DNA of 64,000 nt from an uncultured Christensenellaceae bacterium (lineage in GTDB: Bacteria; Bacillota; Clostridia; Christensenellales; Borkfalkiaceae). The translations under genes and the position numbers were made by a program. The DNA lies in NCBI GenBank assembly GCA_910586825.1, contig CAJUJF010000010.1, forward strand, positions 1 through 64,000, in the 5' to 3' direction. Positions within the stretch are counted from its first letter, which is position 1; the number at the start of each line of letters is the position of its first letter. Shown in pieces: positions 7,892 through 16,588 of the stretch. The notes under the pieces were generated by a model. It searched no databases, was not told where the DNA came from, and saw only the letters and a list, made by a program, of their open reading frames with translations.

Positions 7892-10021
7892 TCAGTCGTC
7901 TAAATTCAGCAGGTCGGAATAAGCGCTCTCGTAAACGGTCGCACAGCCTTTATAGTTCGTTACGATCGTCGTCTGTTTGGTGGAACTGTAATTCTCCACG
8001 ATCGTCGCTTTCACCGATTCGTAGAAGAGGTTCGAAAAAGATCCCTCTTCGTCCGCTTCCGAAGCCAGATAGGTGAAAGGTCTGATTTCTCCGTTCTGTT
8101 CTTTGAAGGAGAACGTGCAGTAAATTACATGCCAGCCGTAATCGGAAGGAACGATTTTATACGCGCCCGCGCCTTCTTTGCAAACTTCCTGCGCTGCATA
8201 CTCGAATTCGCTCACAAAGCTCGTTTTGCTCGTCACGATCGAATAGCCGAGATAGGAATTCAAACCCGCCGTATCGGTATTATACGCAAACGAGAGTTCG
8301 TTTATTACCGACAGCGCTTTATTTTCCTGCGAACCGGCAACAAAAAGACGGTTTGCATTGAAATTGTCGAGTTTGACCTTTCCTTCGTAATATACGAACT
8401 TGGAATAGTCCACTTTTCCGTCCTCGTTATAATAGCTCGGTTGGGAATAGTAAGCGTCTTTTCCGTTGGAATATTTGTTTTCTTCGATTGCGAAGCCCGC
8501 AGAAGCGAAATAGCCCTCCATTTCCGAAATAAACTCGTCGACAGTGATCTTTTTCGGGCTGAGCACGTATTTGTCGTCCGCATCCTTCGTGACGTTGCCG
8601 TTGTAGGTATACTGTCCGAAATATTTTTTCAGCGGTTCGTATTTCGATTCGTTCTCATTGCCCGATTCGATGTTCAGGCAATCTTCAAAGAACAGATACT
8701 TGCGGTTCGTGTCCAGATAGTCGCCCGTGCCGCGGAATCTGTCGTTCGTCTCGTGTCCCTCTTCGTCGGTATTCCACGAATAATCGGTATTCCCCGTGAA
8801 CCACGTGCCGCGCTGGTCGGTCGCGCGGATCTCTTTGAGGATCTGCGCGCGCTGTACGAAAGAATTCCCCTGCTTGTCGCCGTAATCGGCATTCAGTGCG
8901 CTGACGCGCGCCGCCTGCGACTTGTTGAACGGAAGCAGAATATTGATGACGTAACCGTAATTCTCGGACGGCGCCGTGAGCAGGAACTTGCTGTCGGAAA
9001 GATTGTCGAGCTGAGAATCGAACGAACTCGGATCGCCCGCGAACGCGTCTTTCTGGTTGCGGTACAATTCCTCGTAATAATTCTCCATATAATTGCCTTC
9101 GCTCAGCGTCTCCTCCGCTTCCTCTTCCAAAAGGTCGCCGAGTTTCGTCACGATCGCGCTCTCGTAAGCGGATTTGAGTTCGAGCTTGTAATATCCGAGC
9201 GTTTCGAACTTCGTCGTGTCTTCGCCGTCGCTCAAGAGATCGTTCTGACGGAGATTCGCAAGGAACGAGCCGAACGCCTTTCTTCTCGTCGCGGGCGTAG
9301 ACCCTTCGATCGTTTCATAGCCGCCGCATTCGGAAGCAGAAGCGCTCGCAACCGCGTCGTCTTTATTCTCGGTCGTCACGACGGATCCGGTATAGATCTT
9401 ATACGCCTTGTCGCAATAATCGGAATTTGCGGTATTGACGCCGGTAGGAAGAGTACGAACGCTCACGGATTCCGAATCCTCGTCCGAATCCGACTTGATA
9501 TACGACTTTTCCTGAGAATCGAGCGTATTGTTAAAAAGCCGCTTCGTGCTGTAATCCGCTTTCGCCTTCTCGTCCGCAGTCAGGAAATAAGCAAGCCCCG
9601 CGATTTCCTTGTCCTGCCCCTCTTTGCCTTCGATCGCGGCGGAATATCCCTCGGGCGTGAAGTCGTCCGACTTTTTCATGAGATACGCCATGGCGTACTG
9701 AATCGTGACCTGACGGTTTACGAGACTTTCGCTGATCGCCTGGAAGGTCTGACGGTAAGTCCAACCGTAAGAACTCATAATGTTGGAACCGTTGCTCATG
9801 AACGCGGCGATCATATCGCGTTTTAGAATGTTTGCGGGCTGGATCACGTTTTTCAGATCGGGGAACTCCTCCGAATATTGGCTCTCCGTCGAAATGTCTA
9901 CGGTCGCGATAACCTGAGCAAAATCCTTGCCTGCATCCGTCGTAACCAAATTGCATCCCGCAAGGATCCCGCAACCCAATACCGCCGCAAGCGCGAGCGC
10001 CGCTGTCTTTTTCTTCTTCAT
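7892..10021 (-). CDS. PrsA/parvulin-like foldase lipoprotein
   Basis: A 709-residue lipoprotein with a basic N-terminus, hydrophobic stretch and lipobox LAGC. It has the layout of secreted parvulin-type chaperones: a helical N-terminal region with a SurA/PrsA-like flavour, a low-complexity middle, and a C-terminal segment (EFEYAAQEVCKEGAG then SDYGWHVIYC) that matches the end of a PpiC-type prolyl isomerase domain. The expected role is folding of exported proteins on the outer face of the membrane. The domain is degenerate, so isomerase activity is uncertain. ATGATG offers two starts; the second sits 6 bases from AGGAG and is preferred. Its leader contains a run of eight G (10043-10050). Confidence 0.6.
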   Translation of the reverse strand: MKKKKTAALALAAVLGCGILAGCNLVTTDAGKDFAQVIATVDISTESQYSEEFPDLKNVIQPANILKRDMIAAFMSNGSNIMSSYGWTYRQTFQAISESLVNRQVTIQYAMAYLMKKSDDFTPEGYSAAIEGKEGQDKEIAGLAYFLTADEKAKADYSTKRLFNNTLDSQEKSYIKSDSDEDSESVSVRTLPTGVNTANSDYCDKAYKIYTGSVVTTENKDDAVASASASECGGYETIEGSTPATRRKAFGSFLANLRQNDLLSDGEDTTKFETLGYYKLELKSAYESAIVTKLGDLLEEEAEETLSEGNYMENYYEELYRNQKDAFAGDPSSFDSQLDNLSDSKFLLTAPSENYGYVINILLPFNKSQAARVSALNADYGDKQGNSFVQRAQILKEIRATDQRGTWFTGNTDYSWNTDEEGHETNDRFRGTGDYLDTNRKYLFFEDCLNIESGNENESKYEPLKKYFGQYTYNGNVTKDADDKYVLSPKKITVDEFISEMEGYFASAGFAIEENKYSNGKDAYYSQPSYYNEDGKVDYSKFVYYEGKVKLDNFNANRLFVAGSQENKALSVINELSFAYNTDTAGLNSYLGYSIVTSKTSFVSEFEYAAQEVCKEGAGAYKIVPSDYGWHVIYCTFSFKEQNGEIRPFTYLASEADEEGSFSNLFYESVKATIVENYSSTKQTTIVTNYKGCATVYESAYSDLLNLDD

Positions 10022-10128
10022 CATCTACTCCTGATCCGTCTACCCCCCCCGTAAGGAAACGCAAACGGCTTATCACGATATCTTGTCCGCTTCGGAAACT
10101 GCTTAGCGCATACTCCTACACTCTGATA

Positions 10129-10157
10129 ATTATAACCTATTTTTAAATAACTTGCAA
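10129..10157 (-). promoter_or_regulatory. Promoter of the foldase-uppP operon
   Basis: On the minus strand TTGCAA (10152-10157), 17 bases, then TATAAT (10129-10134). It leaves a leader of about 100 bases before the start codon. Confidence 0.75.
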
Positions 10158-10174
10158 ATAATTCACCGTGAAAA

Positions 10175-13100
10175 TTATGCAAAATTTGCCGCAAATTTCA
10201 AAAATTTCGTCATGAGTACCATGGTTTTCCCGCCGTCCGCCTGCGGCGCAAATTTCAGAACGGGCGCGGTCGTCATATCGAGGGAAAGATAGGCGCCGAA
10301 TTTTTCCATCGCCGCCGACATTTTGGGACTGCTGAGCGCTTCCAGCGCGGCAAATTCCAACGCGCCGCCCTTTTTATCGACGCTGATCTTCCGTACGCGG
10401 AATTTCGCGGCGTAACTCTTCATCATCGCGATCACGAGCAGATTGAGCGTTTCGGCGGGAAGCGGTCCGTACTGCTCTTCCATGGAGACGCAGACCCGTT
10501 TATAATCCGCCGCCGTGCGGATCTCGGCGATCTGTTTATAGCAATCCATGCGCCCCGCGTTCGATTCGATATAACGTTCCGGAATATACGCCGTCGCCTT
10601 CACGTCGAGATCGACGCTCTCCTGTCTCTCGCCCGTCAGTTCTTCTTTCAGAATCTTGGCGTACAGCTCGTAACCGACGCGATCCATGTGACCGTGCTGT
10701 TCCGCGCCGAGCACGTTGCCCGCGCCGCGGATTTCCAGATCCCGCATCGCGATCTTGAATCCCGAGCCGAGTTCGGTGAACTGCATGATCGCCTTTAAGC
10801 GTTCCGCGGCGTTCTCCGTCATGACGCGTTCGGGCTTGTAGGTGAAATAGGCGTGCGCAAGCCGCGCGCCGCGCCCCACTCTGCCGCGCAACTGATAGAG
10901 CTGCGAAATCCCGAGCCGATCCGCGTCGATCACGACGAGCGTATTCGCGTTCGGCAAATCGATGCCGTTTTCGATGATCGTCGTCGTCACGAGAACGTCG
11001 TATTCGCCGCGGTAAAACGCGAACACGTTGCGTTCCAGCTCGCTCTTTTCCATTCTTCCGTGCGCGACGGCGACGCGGGCTTCGGGCACGATCTCGGTGA
11101 GCCGTTTCGCATAGGCGTGAATGCTTTCGACGCGGTTGTAGAGTACGAAGATCTGTCCGCGCCGCGCGATTTCCCTCACGCACGCGTCGCGCACAAGGGT
11201 TTCCGTCTCCTCCGCAACGTACGTCTGAACGGGCAGACGGGCGTGCGGCGGTGTCTGAATGGTGGAAATATCGCGGATCCCCGAAAGCGACAGGTGCAGC
11301 GTGCGGGGAATTGGCGTCGCGGTCATCGTCAGGCAGTCGACGTCGCGCTTGTAATTTTTGATCTTTTCTTTATGCTCCACGCCGAACCGCTGTTCTTCGT
11401 CGAGCAGTAAAAGTCCCAGATCGCGGAACTTTACGTCTTTGGAAAGCAAACGGTGCGTTCCCACAATCAGATCGATCTCCCCCTTTTCGAGTTGCGCCAA
11501 GATGAGCGCCTGCTCTTTTTCGGTACGGAATCGGTTCAGGGAAGCAACGCGCACGCCGAAATCTTTCATCCGTTCGGTCGCGGTGCGGAAATGCTGTTCG
11601 GAAAGAACGGTGGAAGGACACATCAGCGCGACCTGACGGCCCGCCAGAATACAGAGATACGCGGCGCGTAGCGCGACCTCCGTCTTGCCGAACCCCACGT
11701 CGCCGCACAAAAGACGGTCCATCACTTTCGCAGAACACATATCCTCTTTGATTTCTTCGAAAGAAGCAAGCTGATCGGGCGTCTCTTCATAGGGAAACGC
11801 CGCCGCAAACTCTTCGAGCAGTTCGGGATATTCGGGAAAGGCGTACCCTTTTTTCTCCTGCCGTTCGGCGTAGAGCTGTTTCAAGTCGAACGCCATTTTT
11901 TTCAGCGAAGCGCGCACGCGCGCCTTGACGCGTTCGAACTCCCCGCCGCCGATTTTCGAAAGCGCAGGATCGTCTCCGCCCATGTATTTGGACAGGACGT
12001 CCATTTGCTCCACGGGCACGTACAGACAGTCTCCGCCCTGATAAGCGAGCGCGACGTACTCCTTTACGCCGTCCGTCGTTTCGATCTTTTTCGTTCCCGT
12101 GATCTTGCCGACGCCGTACTTTTCGTGAACGGCATAATCGCCGACTTCGGGCGCGAGAAACAGATCCCCGCGGCGCTTTTTGATACGGCGCGACGAAGCG
12201 GTTTTCGTAAACAGATCGTTCGTCCCGACAACGGCGAGTTTACAGCCATGCAGAAGAAAGCCGTTGGCGAGCTCCTCTTCCAGAACCGCGATCCCTTTCA
12301 ACGATTCCAAAGCGGAAGGAAGCGGCGCGACGGGAAAATAATTTTCCGTAAGTTCGTCCCGTAATTTTTTCGCGCGTTCGGGCGTGCCGCACCAGAGCAT
12401 GGCGCGATAACCCGTCTTGCCCCACGCGCGCAGATCGGTAAACAAATCGGGCAAAGAATTGAGATAGCGGTGTACGGGCGCGGAAGTGAAATTGTAGATC
12501 TTCATGGGATCGAAGAAATACGTCTGCCCCGCGAACGACTGCAACGCAAGCGCGCGCCGTCCCGCAAAATTCGGCGTTCCCGCCCACGCAACGTACTGTC
12601 CTCCCGAGAACCCGACCGACTCTCCGCCCTCCGTCAGCATGCGTAGCCGCTCCCAATGTTCCCGATAAAGCCCCTCGAACTTGTCTTTCAAGGGCTTGCA
12701 TTCGTCGAAAATCAGTACGGTTTGCGCATCCGTTTCGTCCAGCAAGGAAACGGAATTTTCCAGAAGCGGAAGAATAAAATCGTTGCGGTAATCCGCCGCC
12801 TCCAACTCCGAAACGATGGACTGCAAACGGGAATACGCGTCCGCGTCGCGGACGCGCCTGAGTTCCGCCGCGAGCGCCGAGCGCAGTTTCGGAATCTCCC
12901 CTTCGGCAATGACGACGTCCGTCGCCGCCGCGATTTCCAATTCGGGAAGCAACGGATAACGCTCGCCCGTAATTTCGTCGTACGGTTTGATGCTCTCCAC
13001 TTCGTCCCCGAAAAAATCGATTCGCACGGGATGTTCGCAGTTTACGGGATAGATGTCGAGAATGTCGCCGCGCACGGAGAACGCGCCTTTGCCGTCCACC

Positions 13101-13564
13101 GAATATTCGCGGGTATAGCCCGCCCGCACGAGGGTATCCACCAACGCGCGCATGTCCGCCTCGCCGCCCGCGCGGAGCAGAAAGGTCTCCAACCGCCGCG
13201 GGACCAACTGAACCGCCGCTTCGATATCGGTCACGAGAACGTCGGCGCCGCGCTGCCATTCGTACAGCGCGGTAATGCGGCGGTACAACGCGTCTTTGGA
13301 GAGCGATTTCCGATACGTCAGCACTTCGTCTTTTGCGGGAAGCAGAACGCATTTTTTCTTGGAAAGCGCGGAAATCGCGGCGTGCGCGCGTTGCGCCGCA
13401 AGCGCGTCGGGCGCAATATAAACCGCCCGTCCTCCGACGAGCGATGCGATCAGATATTTTTCGGGATCGGAAACGCCGAATACCGCCGCGGGAACGCCGT
13501 GCGCGATATCCGCCCCGAGCGCGGGATACTCCCCGCCGAGATTTTCGAAACGAAAAAAACTCAT
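10175..13564 (-). CDS. mfd: Transcription-repair coupling factor Mfd
   Basis: At 1129 residues this is the usual length for Mfd, which removes RNA polymerase stalled at DNA lesions and recruits UvrA. Domains in order: a UvrB-like N-terminal part (to about 430), the CarD-like polymerase-interaction domain (about 470-520, VHEKYGVGKITG), and a superfamily 2 motor with Walker A GDVGFGKTE near 620 and DEEQ near 721. The RecG-like TRG region follows, then the C-terminal regulatory domain (from about 1000). It overlaps the pth stop by 4 bases, a sign of translational coupling and the classic pth-mfd order. Confidence 0.97.
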   Translation of the reverse strand: MSFFRFENLGGEYPALGADIAHGVPAAVFGVSDPEKYLIASLVGGRAVYIAPDALAAQRAHAAISALSKKKCVLLPAKDEVLTYRKSLSKDALYRRITALYEWQRGADVLVTDIEAAVQLVPRRLETFLLRAGGEADMRALVDTLVRAGYTREYSVDGKGAFSVRGDILDIYPVNCEHPVRIDFFGDEVESIKPYDEITGERYPLLPELEIAAATDVVIAEGEIPKLRSALAAELRRVRDADAYSRLQSIVSELEAADYRNDFILPLLENSVSLLDETDAQTVLIFDECKPLKDKFEGLYREHWERLRMLTEGGESVGFSGGQYVAWAGTPNFAGRRALALQSFAGQTYFFDPMKIYNFTSAPVHRYLNSLPDLFTDLRAWGKTGYRAMLWCGTPERAKKLRDELTENYFPVAPLPSALESLKGIAVLEEELANGFLLHGCKLAVVGTNDLFTKTASSRRIKKRRGDLFLAPEVGDYAVHEKYGVGKITGTKKIETTDGVKEYVALAYQGGDCLYVPVEQMDVLSKYMGGDDPALSKIGGGEFERVKARVRASLKKMAFDLKQLYAERQEKKGYAFPEYPELLEEFAAAFPYEETPDQLASFEEIKEDMCSAKVMDRLLCGDVGFGKTEVALRAAYLCILAGRQVALMCPSTVLSEQHFRTATERMKDFGVRVASLNRFRTEKEQALILAQLEKGEIDLIVGTHRLLSKDVKFRDLGLLLLDEEQRFGVEHKEKIKNYKRDVDCLTMTATPIPRTLHLSLSGIRDISTIQTPPHARLPVQTYVAEETETLVRDACVREIARRGQIFVLYNRVESIHAYAKRLTEIVPEARVAVAHGRMEKSELERNVFAFYRGEYDVLVTTTIIENGIDLPNANTLVVIDADRLGISQLYQLRGRVGRGARLAHAYFTYKPERVMTENAAERLKAIMQFTELGSGFKIAMRDLEIRGAGNVLGAEQHGHMDRVGYELYAKILKEELTGERQESVDLDVKATAYIPERYIESNAGRMDCYKQIAEIRTAADYKRVCVSMEEQYGPLPAETLNLLVIAMMKSYAAKFRVRKISVDKKGGALEFAALEALSSPKMSAAMEKFGAYLSLDMTTAPVLKFAPQADGGKTMVLMTKFLKFAANFA

Positions 13565-14124
13565 GCGTTGTATTTCCCCATTACGAGATCGATCTTATCC
13601 CCTTTGGCAAGACAGACCGCCGCCTCCGCCGCGCGTTTGCAAGCGGCGGCATACGCATCGTAATCGGCTTTCGGAATATCGGCAAGCACGTAATTGATGA
13701 TCGGGATATTGACCTGCGGATCGCGGATACCGATACGGATGCGCGCGAAATCGCCGTGTCCGAGTTCGGCGATCACGGAACGCATGCCGTTGTGCGTCCC
13801 CGCGCTTCCCGCAGGGCGAATCCGCACGTGAGCCTTGGGAAGATCGTAATCGTCGTACAGCACGACCAGCTCTTCTTGGGAGATTTTATATTTCGCGACA
13901 AGCTGTTTCACCGCCCTGCCCGAAGCGTTCATATAGGTCAACGGGCGGGCGATAATCACCTTTTCGCCGCCGATAAACGCTTCCGCAACGCTCGATTCGC
14001 ATTCTTTCTTCCTGAATTTCACGCCGAGGGAATCCGCAACGTCGCCCGCGGCAAGAAATCCGAGATTGTGAAAGGTTTTAAAATATTTTTCCTCGGGATT
14101 CCCGAGTCCTACGATCAAATACAT
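13561..14124 (-). CDS. pth: Peptidyl-tRNA hydrolase
   Basis: A 187-residue enzyme that releases peptides from prematurely dropped peptidyl-tRNA. It has VGLGNP (residues 5-10), the catalytic His19 in KTFHNLGF, the substrate-clamping TYMNASG, and DDYDLP. The start is the ATG at 14124 behind GGGGTG; the upstream in-frame GTG is part of that ribosome site. Its last four bases overlap the start of mfd. Confidence 0.96.
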   Translation of the reverse strand: MYLIVGLGNPEEKYFKTFHNLGFLAAGDVADSLGVKFRKKECESSVAEAFIGGEKVIIARPLTYMNASGRAVKQLVAKYKISQEELVVLYDDYDLPKAHVRIRPAGSAGTHNGMRSVIAELGHGDFARIRIGIRDPQVNIPIINYVLADIPKADYDAYAAACKRAAEAAVCLAKGDKIDLVMGKYNA

Positions 14125-14142
14125 ATCCACCCCGAATTATAA

Positions 14143-14169
14143 GACAAAACCGCCGCGTTGCGGCGGTTG
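14143..14169 (-). terminator. Terminator downstream of prs
   Basis: A 9-bp GC-rich stem (14148-14156 with 14160-14168) followed on the minus strand by TTTTGTCTT. It lies immediately after the prs stop and before pth. A TATAAT-like element (14136-14141) sits inside the T-rich tail but is too close to pth to be a convincing promoter. Confidence 0.75.
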
Positions 14170-14174
14170 TCGGA

Positions 14175-15122
14175 TCAATCGTAAATCTTGCTCATCGGCT
14201 TATCGAGATACACGTTCTCGATTGCCGCCGCAAATATTTCCGCCGTGGAGAGAATTTTCATTTTGGAAAGCATTTTTTCCGGCGGCAACTGAACGGTATC
14301 GAGCATGACGAGTTCGGTGATCGCCGATTTTTCCAACCGCTCGATCGCAGGTCCCGACAGCACGGCGTGCGTACAGCAGGCGTGAATTTCGATCGCGCCC
14401 TGATCGACGAGCGCCTGCGCGCCCTGTACGATCGTCCCCGCCGTATCGATCATATCGTCCACGAGAAGGCACTTTTTCCCCTCTACGTTTCCGATGATGT
14501 TCATGACTTCCATCACGTTCGCCTTGGGACGGCGCTTATCGATGATCGCCATCGGACAGTTCAAGCGCTCCGCAACCTTTCTCGCGCGGTTGACGCTGCC
14601 GATATCGGGAGACACGACGATATAATTTTCGTCCATCTTGTCCGCGAAATAATTGTAAAGCGTAGGTCCGCCCAAGAGGTTATCCACAGGGATATTGAAG
14701 AAACCCTGAATCTGCGCGGCGTGCAGGTCCATCGTAAGCACGCGGTCCGCGCCCGCGGAAGTGAGCAGATCCGCAACGAGCTTCGCCGTGATGGGATCGC
14801 GCGAACGCGCCTTTCTGTCCTGACGGGCGTACCCGAAATAGGGCATCACCGCCGTTACGCGGCCCGCGGACGCGCGTTTTGCCGCGTCGATCATGATCAG
14901 GAGTTCCATTAAATTGTCGTTTACGGGCGTGGACGTGGACTGGATGATGAAAAGATCCCTTCCGCGTACCGTTTCGCCGAGGTGAACGCTCGTTTCGCCG
15001 TCGGAAAACTTTCCGACTTCGATGTCGCCGAGCGTGGTGTTCAATCGCTTCGCAACCGCTTCCGCAAGAGGACGGTTGGAGTTGCCCGCAAACAACTTGA
15101 TTTCGTTTCCGTGTGTAATCAT
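14175..15122 (-). CDS. prs: Ribose-phosphate pyrophosphokinase
   Basis: A 315-residue class I PRPP synthetase. It makes PRPP from ribose 5-phosphate and ATP for nucleotide, His and Trp synthesis. Visible motifs are the N-terminal LFAGNSNRPLAEAVA, the ATP-binding YFGYARQDRK, the MDLHAAQIQGFF flexible loop, and the PRPP loop LVDDMIDTAGT. Length is exactly that of the bacterial enzyme. It has its own strong promoter (15179-15207) and terminator. Confidence 0.97.
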   Translation of the reverse strand: MITHGNEIKLFAGNSNRPLAEAVAKRLNTTLGDIEVGKFSDGETSVHLGETVRGRDLFIIQSTSTPVNDNLMELLIMIDAAKRASAGRVTAVMPYFGYARQDRKARSRDPITAKLVADLLTSAGADRVLTMDLHAAQIQGFFNIPVDNLLGGPTLYNYFADKMDENYIVVSPDIGSVNRARKVAERLNCPMAIIDKRRPKANVMEVMNIIGNVEGKKCLLVDDMIDTAGTIVQGAQALVDQGAIEIHACCTHAVLSGPAIERLEKSAITELVMLDTVQLPPEKMLSKMKILSTAEIFAAAIENVYLDKPMSKIYD

Positions 15123-15178
15123 AACCCGATTTTCCTCATAATGATTTGTACCGCACGCTTTTCCGCGCGCGTATTTCT

Positions 15179-15207
15179 ATTGTAACTTTTTTTCCCCTTT
15201 CCGTCAA
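15179..15207 (-). promoter_or_regulatory. Promoter of prs
   Basis: On the minus strand TTGACG (15202-15207), 17 bases, then TACAAT (15179-15184), about 57 bases before the prs start. Confidence 0.8.
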
Positions 15208-15245
15208 CCGTTTGGGGGAAATTCGCGCAGAATCAACGGAAATTT

Positions 15246-16415
15246 TTATTTCCGCGCGATACCCGTCCTGCGCGCGGCTTCCGCAACCGCTTTCGCGACC
15301 GCTTCGTGCGCGCCGCAATCGTAGGCGTAAGGCAGAATATAATCGGGCGAAAGCTTGTCCCCGACGCAGGAAGCGATCGCCTCGCTCGCCGCTCGCATCA
15401 TCTCGAAATTGATATCCCGCGCGCGAACGTCGAGCGCGCCGCGGAACAGACCGGGGAATACGAGAACGTTGTTGATCTGATTGGGCTTTTCGGAAGAACC
15501 GGTTCCGACGACCGCCGCCCCCGCCTCCAACGCCGCTTCGCGGGAAATCTCCGGCACGGGATTGGCGCAGGTAAACACGACGGGATCGTTCGCCATGGAA
15601 CGCACCATTTCTTTGGTGACGCAGTTCGCAACGGACACCCCGACGAATACGTCCGCGCCCTTCATCGCATCGCCCAGCCCGCCCGTGATTCGGGAACGGT
15701 TGGTCAATTTGGCGATCTCCTGTTTTTCGGAATTGAGTCGGGAATCCCCTTCGCAAATGATCCCCTTGCTGTCGCACAGCACGACGGCGCGGCAACCGAG
15801 ATTCAAGAGAAAGCGCGCGATCGCGATTCCGGCGGCGCCCGCGCCGTTGACGGCGATTTTCAGATCTTCCGCCCGTTTGCCGACAAGTTTCAACGCGTTA
15901 AACAGCGCGGCGGCGGTCACCACCGCGGTGCCGTGCTGATCGTCGTGAAATACGGGAATATCGAGTTCCTCTTTCAGACGGCGTTCGATTTCGAAACAGC
16001 GCGGCGCCGAAATGTCTTCCAGATTGATTCCGCCGAAGGAGCCGGCAAGCAATTCGATCGTACGGATGATCTCCTCCGTATCTTTGGAACGAATGCAAAG
16101 CGGGATCGCATCTACGCCGCCGAACGCCTTGAACAGCGCGCATTTTCCCTCCATGACGGGCATGCCCGCCTCCGGTCCGATATCCCCCAGCCCCAAGACC
16201 GCCGTACCGTCGGTGATGACGGGAACGGTATTCCAACGGCGGGTGAGTTCGAAACTCTTCTCCGTATCTTCGTGAATGGCGAGACAGGGTTCCGCAACCC
16301 CGGGCGTATAGGCAAGGGAGAGCTTTTCGCGGCTGTCCACCTCCACGCGGGAAACCACTTCGATCTTTCCTCTCCACTGTCCGTGCAACTTCAACGATTC
16401 TTCTCTGTAATTCAT
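15246..16415 (-). CDS. NAD(P)-dependent malic enzyme
   Basis: A 389-residue short-type bacterial malic enzyme that decarboxylates malate to pyruvate and CO2 with reduction of NAD or NADP. It has the substrate motif SLAYTPGVAEPC, the metal-binding IPVFHDDQHGTA, and the dinucleotide fold VNGAGAAGIA. The C-terminal NQINNVLVFPG motif is also present. Cofactor preference cannot be read with confidence. Start ATG at 16415 with AGAGGTG upstream. It is transcribed alone from a near-consensus promoter. Confidence 0.95.
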   Translation of the reverse strand: MNYREESLKLHGQWRGKIEVVSRVEVDSREKLSLAYTPGVAEPCLAIHEDTEKSFELTRRWNTVPVITDGTAVLGLGDIGPEAGMPVMEGKCALFKAFGGVDAIPLCIRSKDTEEIIRTIELLAGSFGGINLEDISAPRCFEIERRLKEELDIPVFHDDQHGTAVVTAAALFNALKLVGKRAEDLKIAVNGAGAAGIAIARFLLNLGCRAVVLCDSKGIICEGDSRLNSEKQEIAKLTNRSRITGGLGDAMKGADVFVGVSVANCVTKEMVRSMANDPVVFTCANPVPEISREAALEAGAAVVGTGSSEKPNQINNVLVFPGLFRGALDVRARDINFEMMRAASEAIASCVGDKLSPDYILPYAYDCGAHEAVAKAVAEAARRTGIARK

Positions 16416-16475
16416 AAACGTTCACCTCTTGATTCTTTCCGGTTCCGCCTTTGCAACAAATAACCGATCGGATTT

Positions 16476-16504
16476 ATTATACACGCTCGGCTCTTTTCCG
16501 TCAA
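16476..16504 (-). promoter_or_regulatory. Promoter of the malic enzyme gene
   Basis: On the minus strand TTGACG (16499-16504), 17 bases, then TATAAT (16476-16481). Confidence 0.85.
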
Positions 16505-16535
16505 CCCCGCGAACGCCCGTTTTTCCCAAAACGGC

Positions 16536-16570
16536 AAAAAAATCGGGAGCCGTTCCGAAGAACGACTCCC
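16536..16570 (-). terminator. Terminator of the arabinofuranosidase gene
   Basis: An 11-bp stem with a TTCG loop (16545-16570), followed on the minus strand by a run of seven T. It lies 19 bases after the stop codon. Confidence 0.9.
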
Positions 16571-16588
16571 TCCCCCCAAAAGCGGACT

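Noticed and set aside
8129..9826. 565-codon plus-strand frame
   Set aside because: Antisense to the foldase-like lipoprotein; Ile/Arg/Val-rich composition typical of a shadow frame.
14136..14141. TATAAT as a pth promoter
   Set aside because: It lies only 11 bases before the start codon and inside the prs terminator tail, and no -35 element is present.
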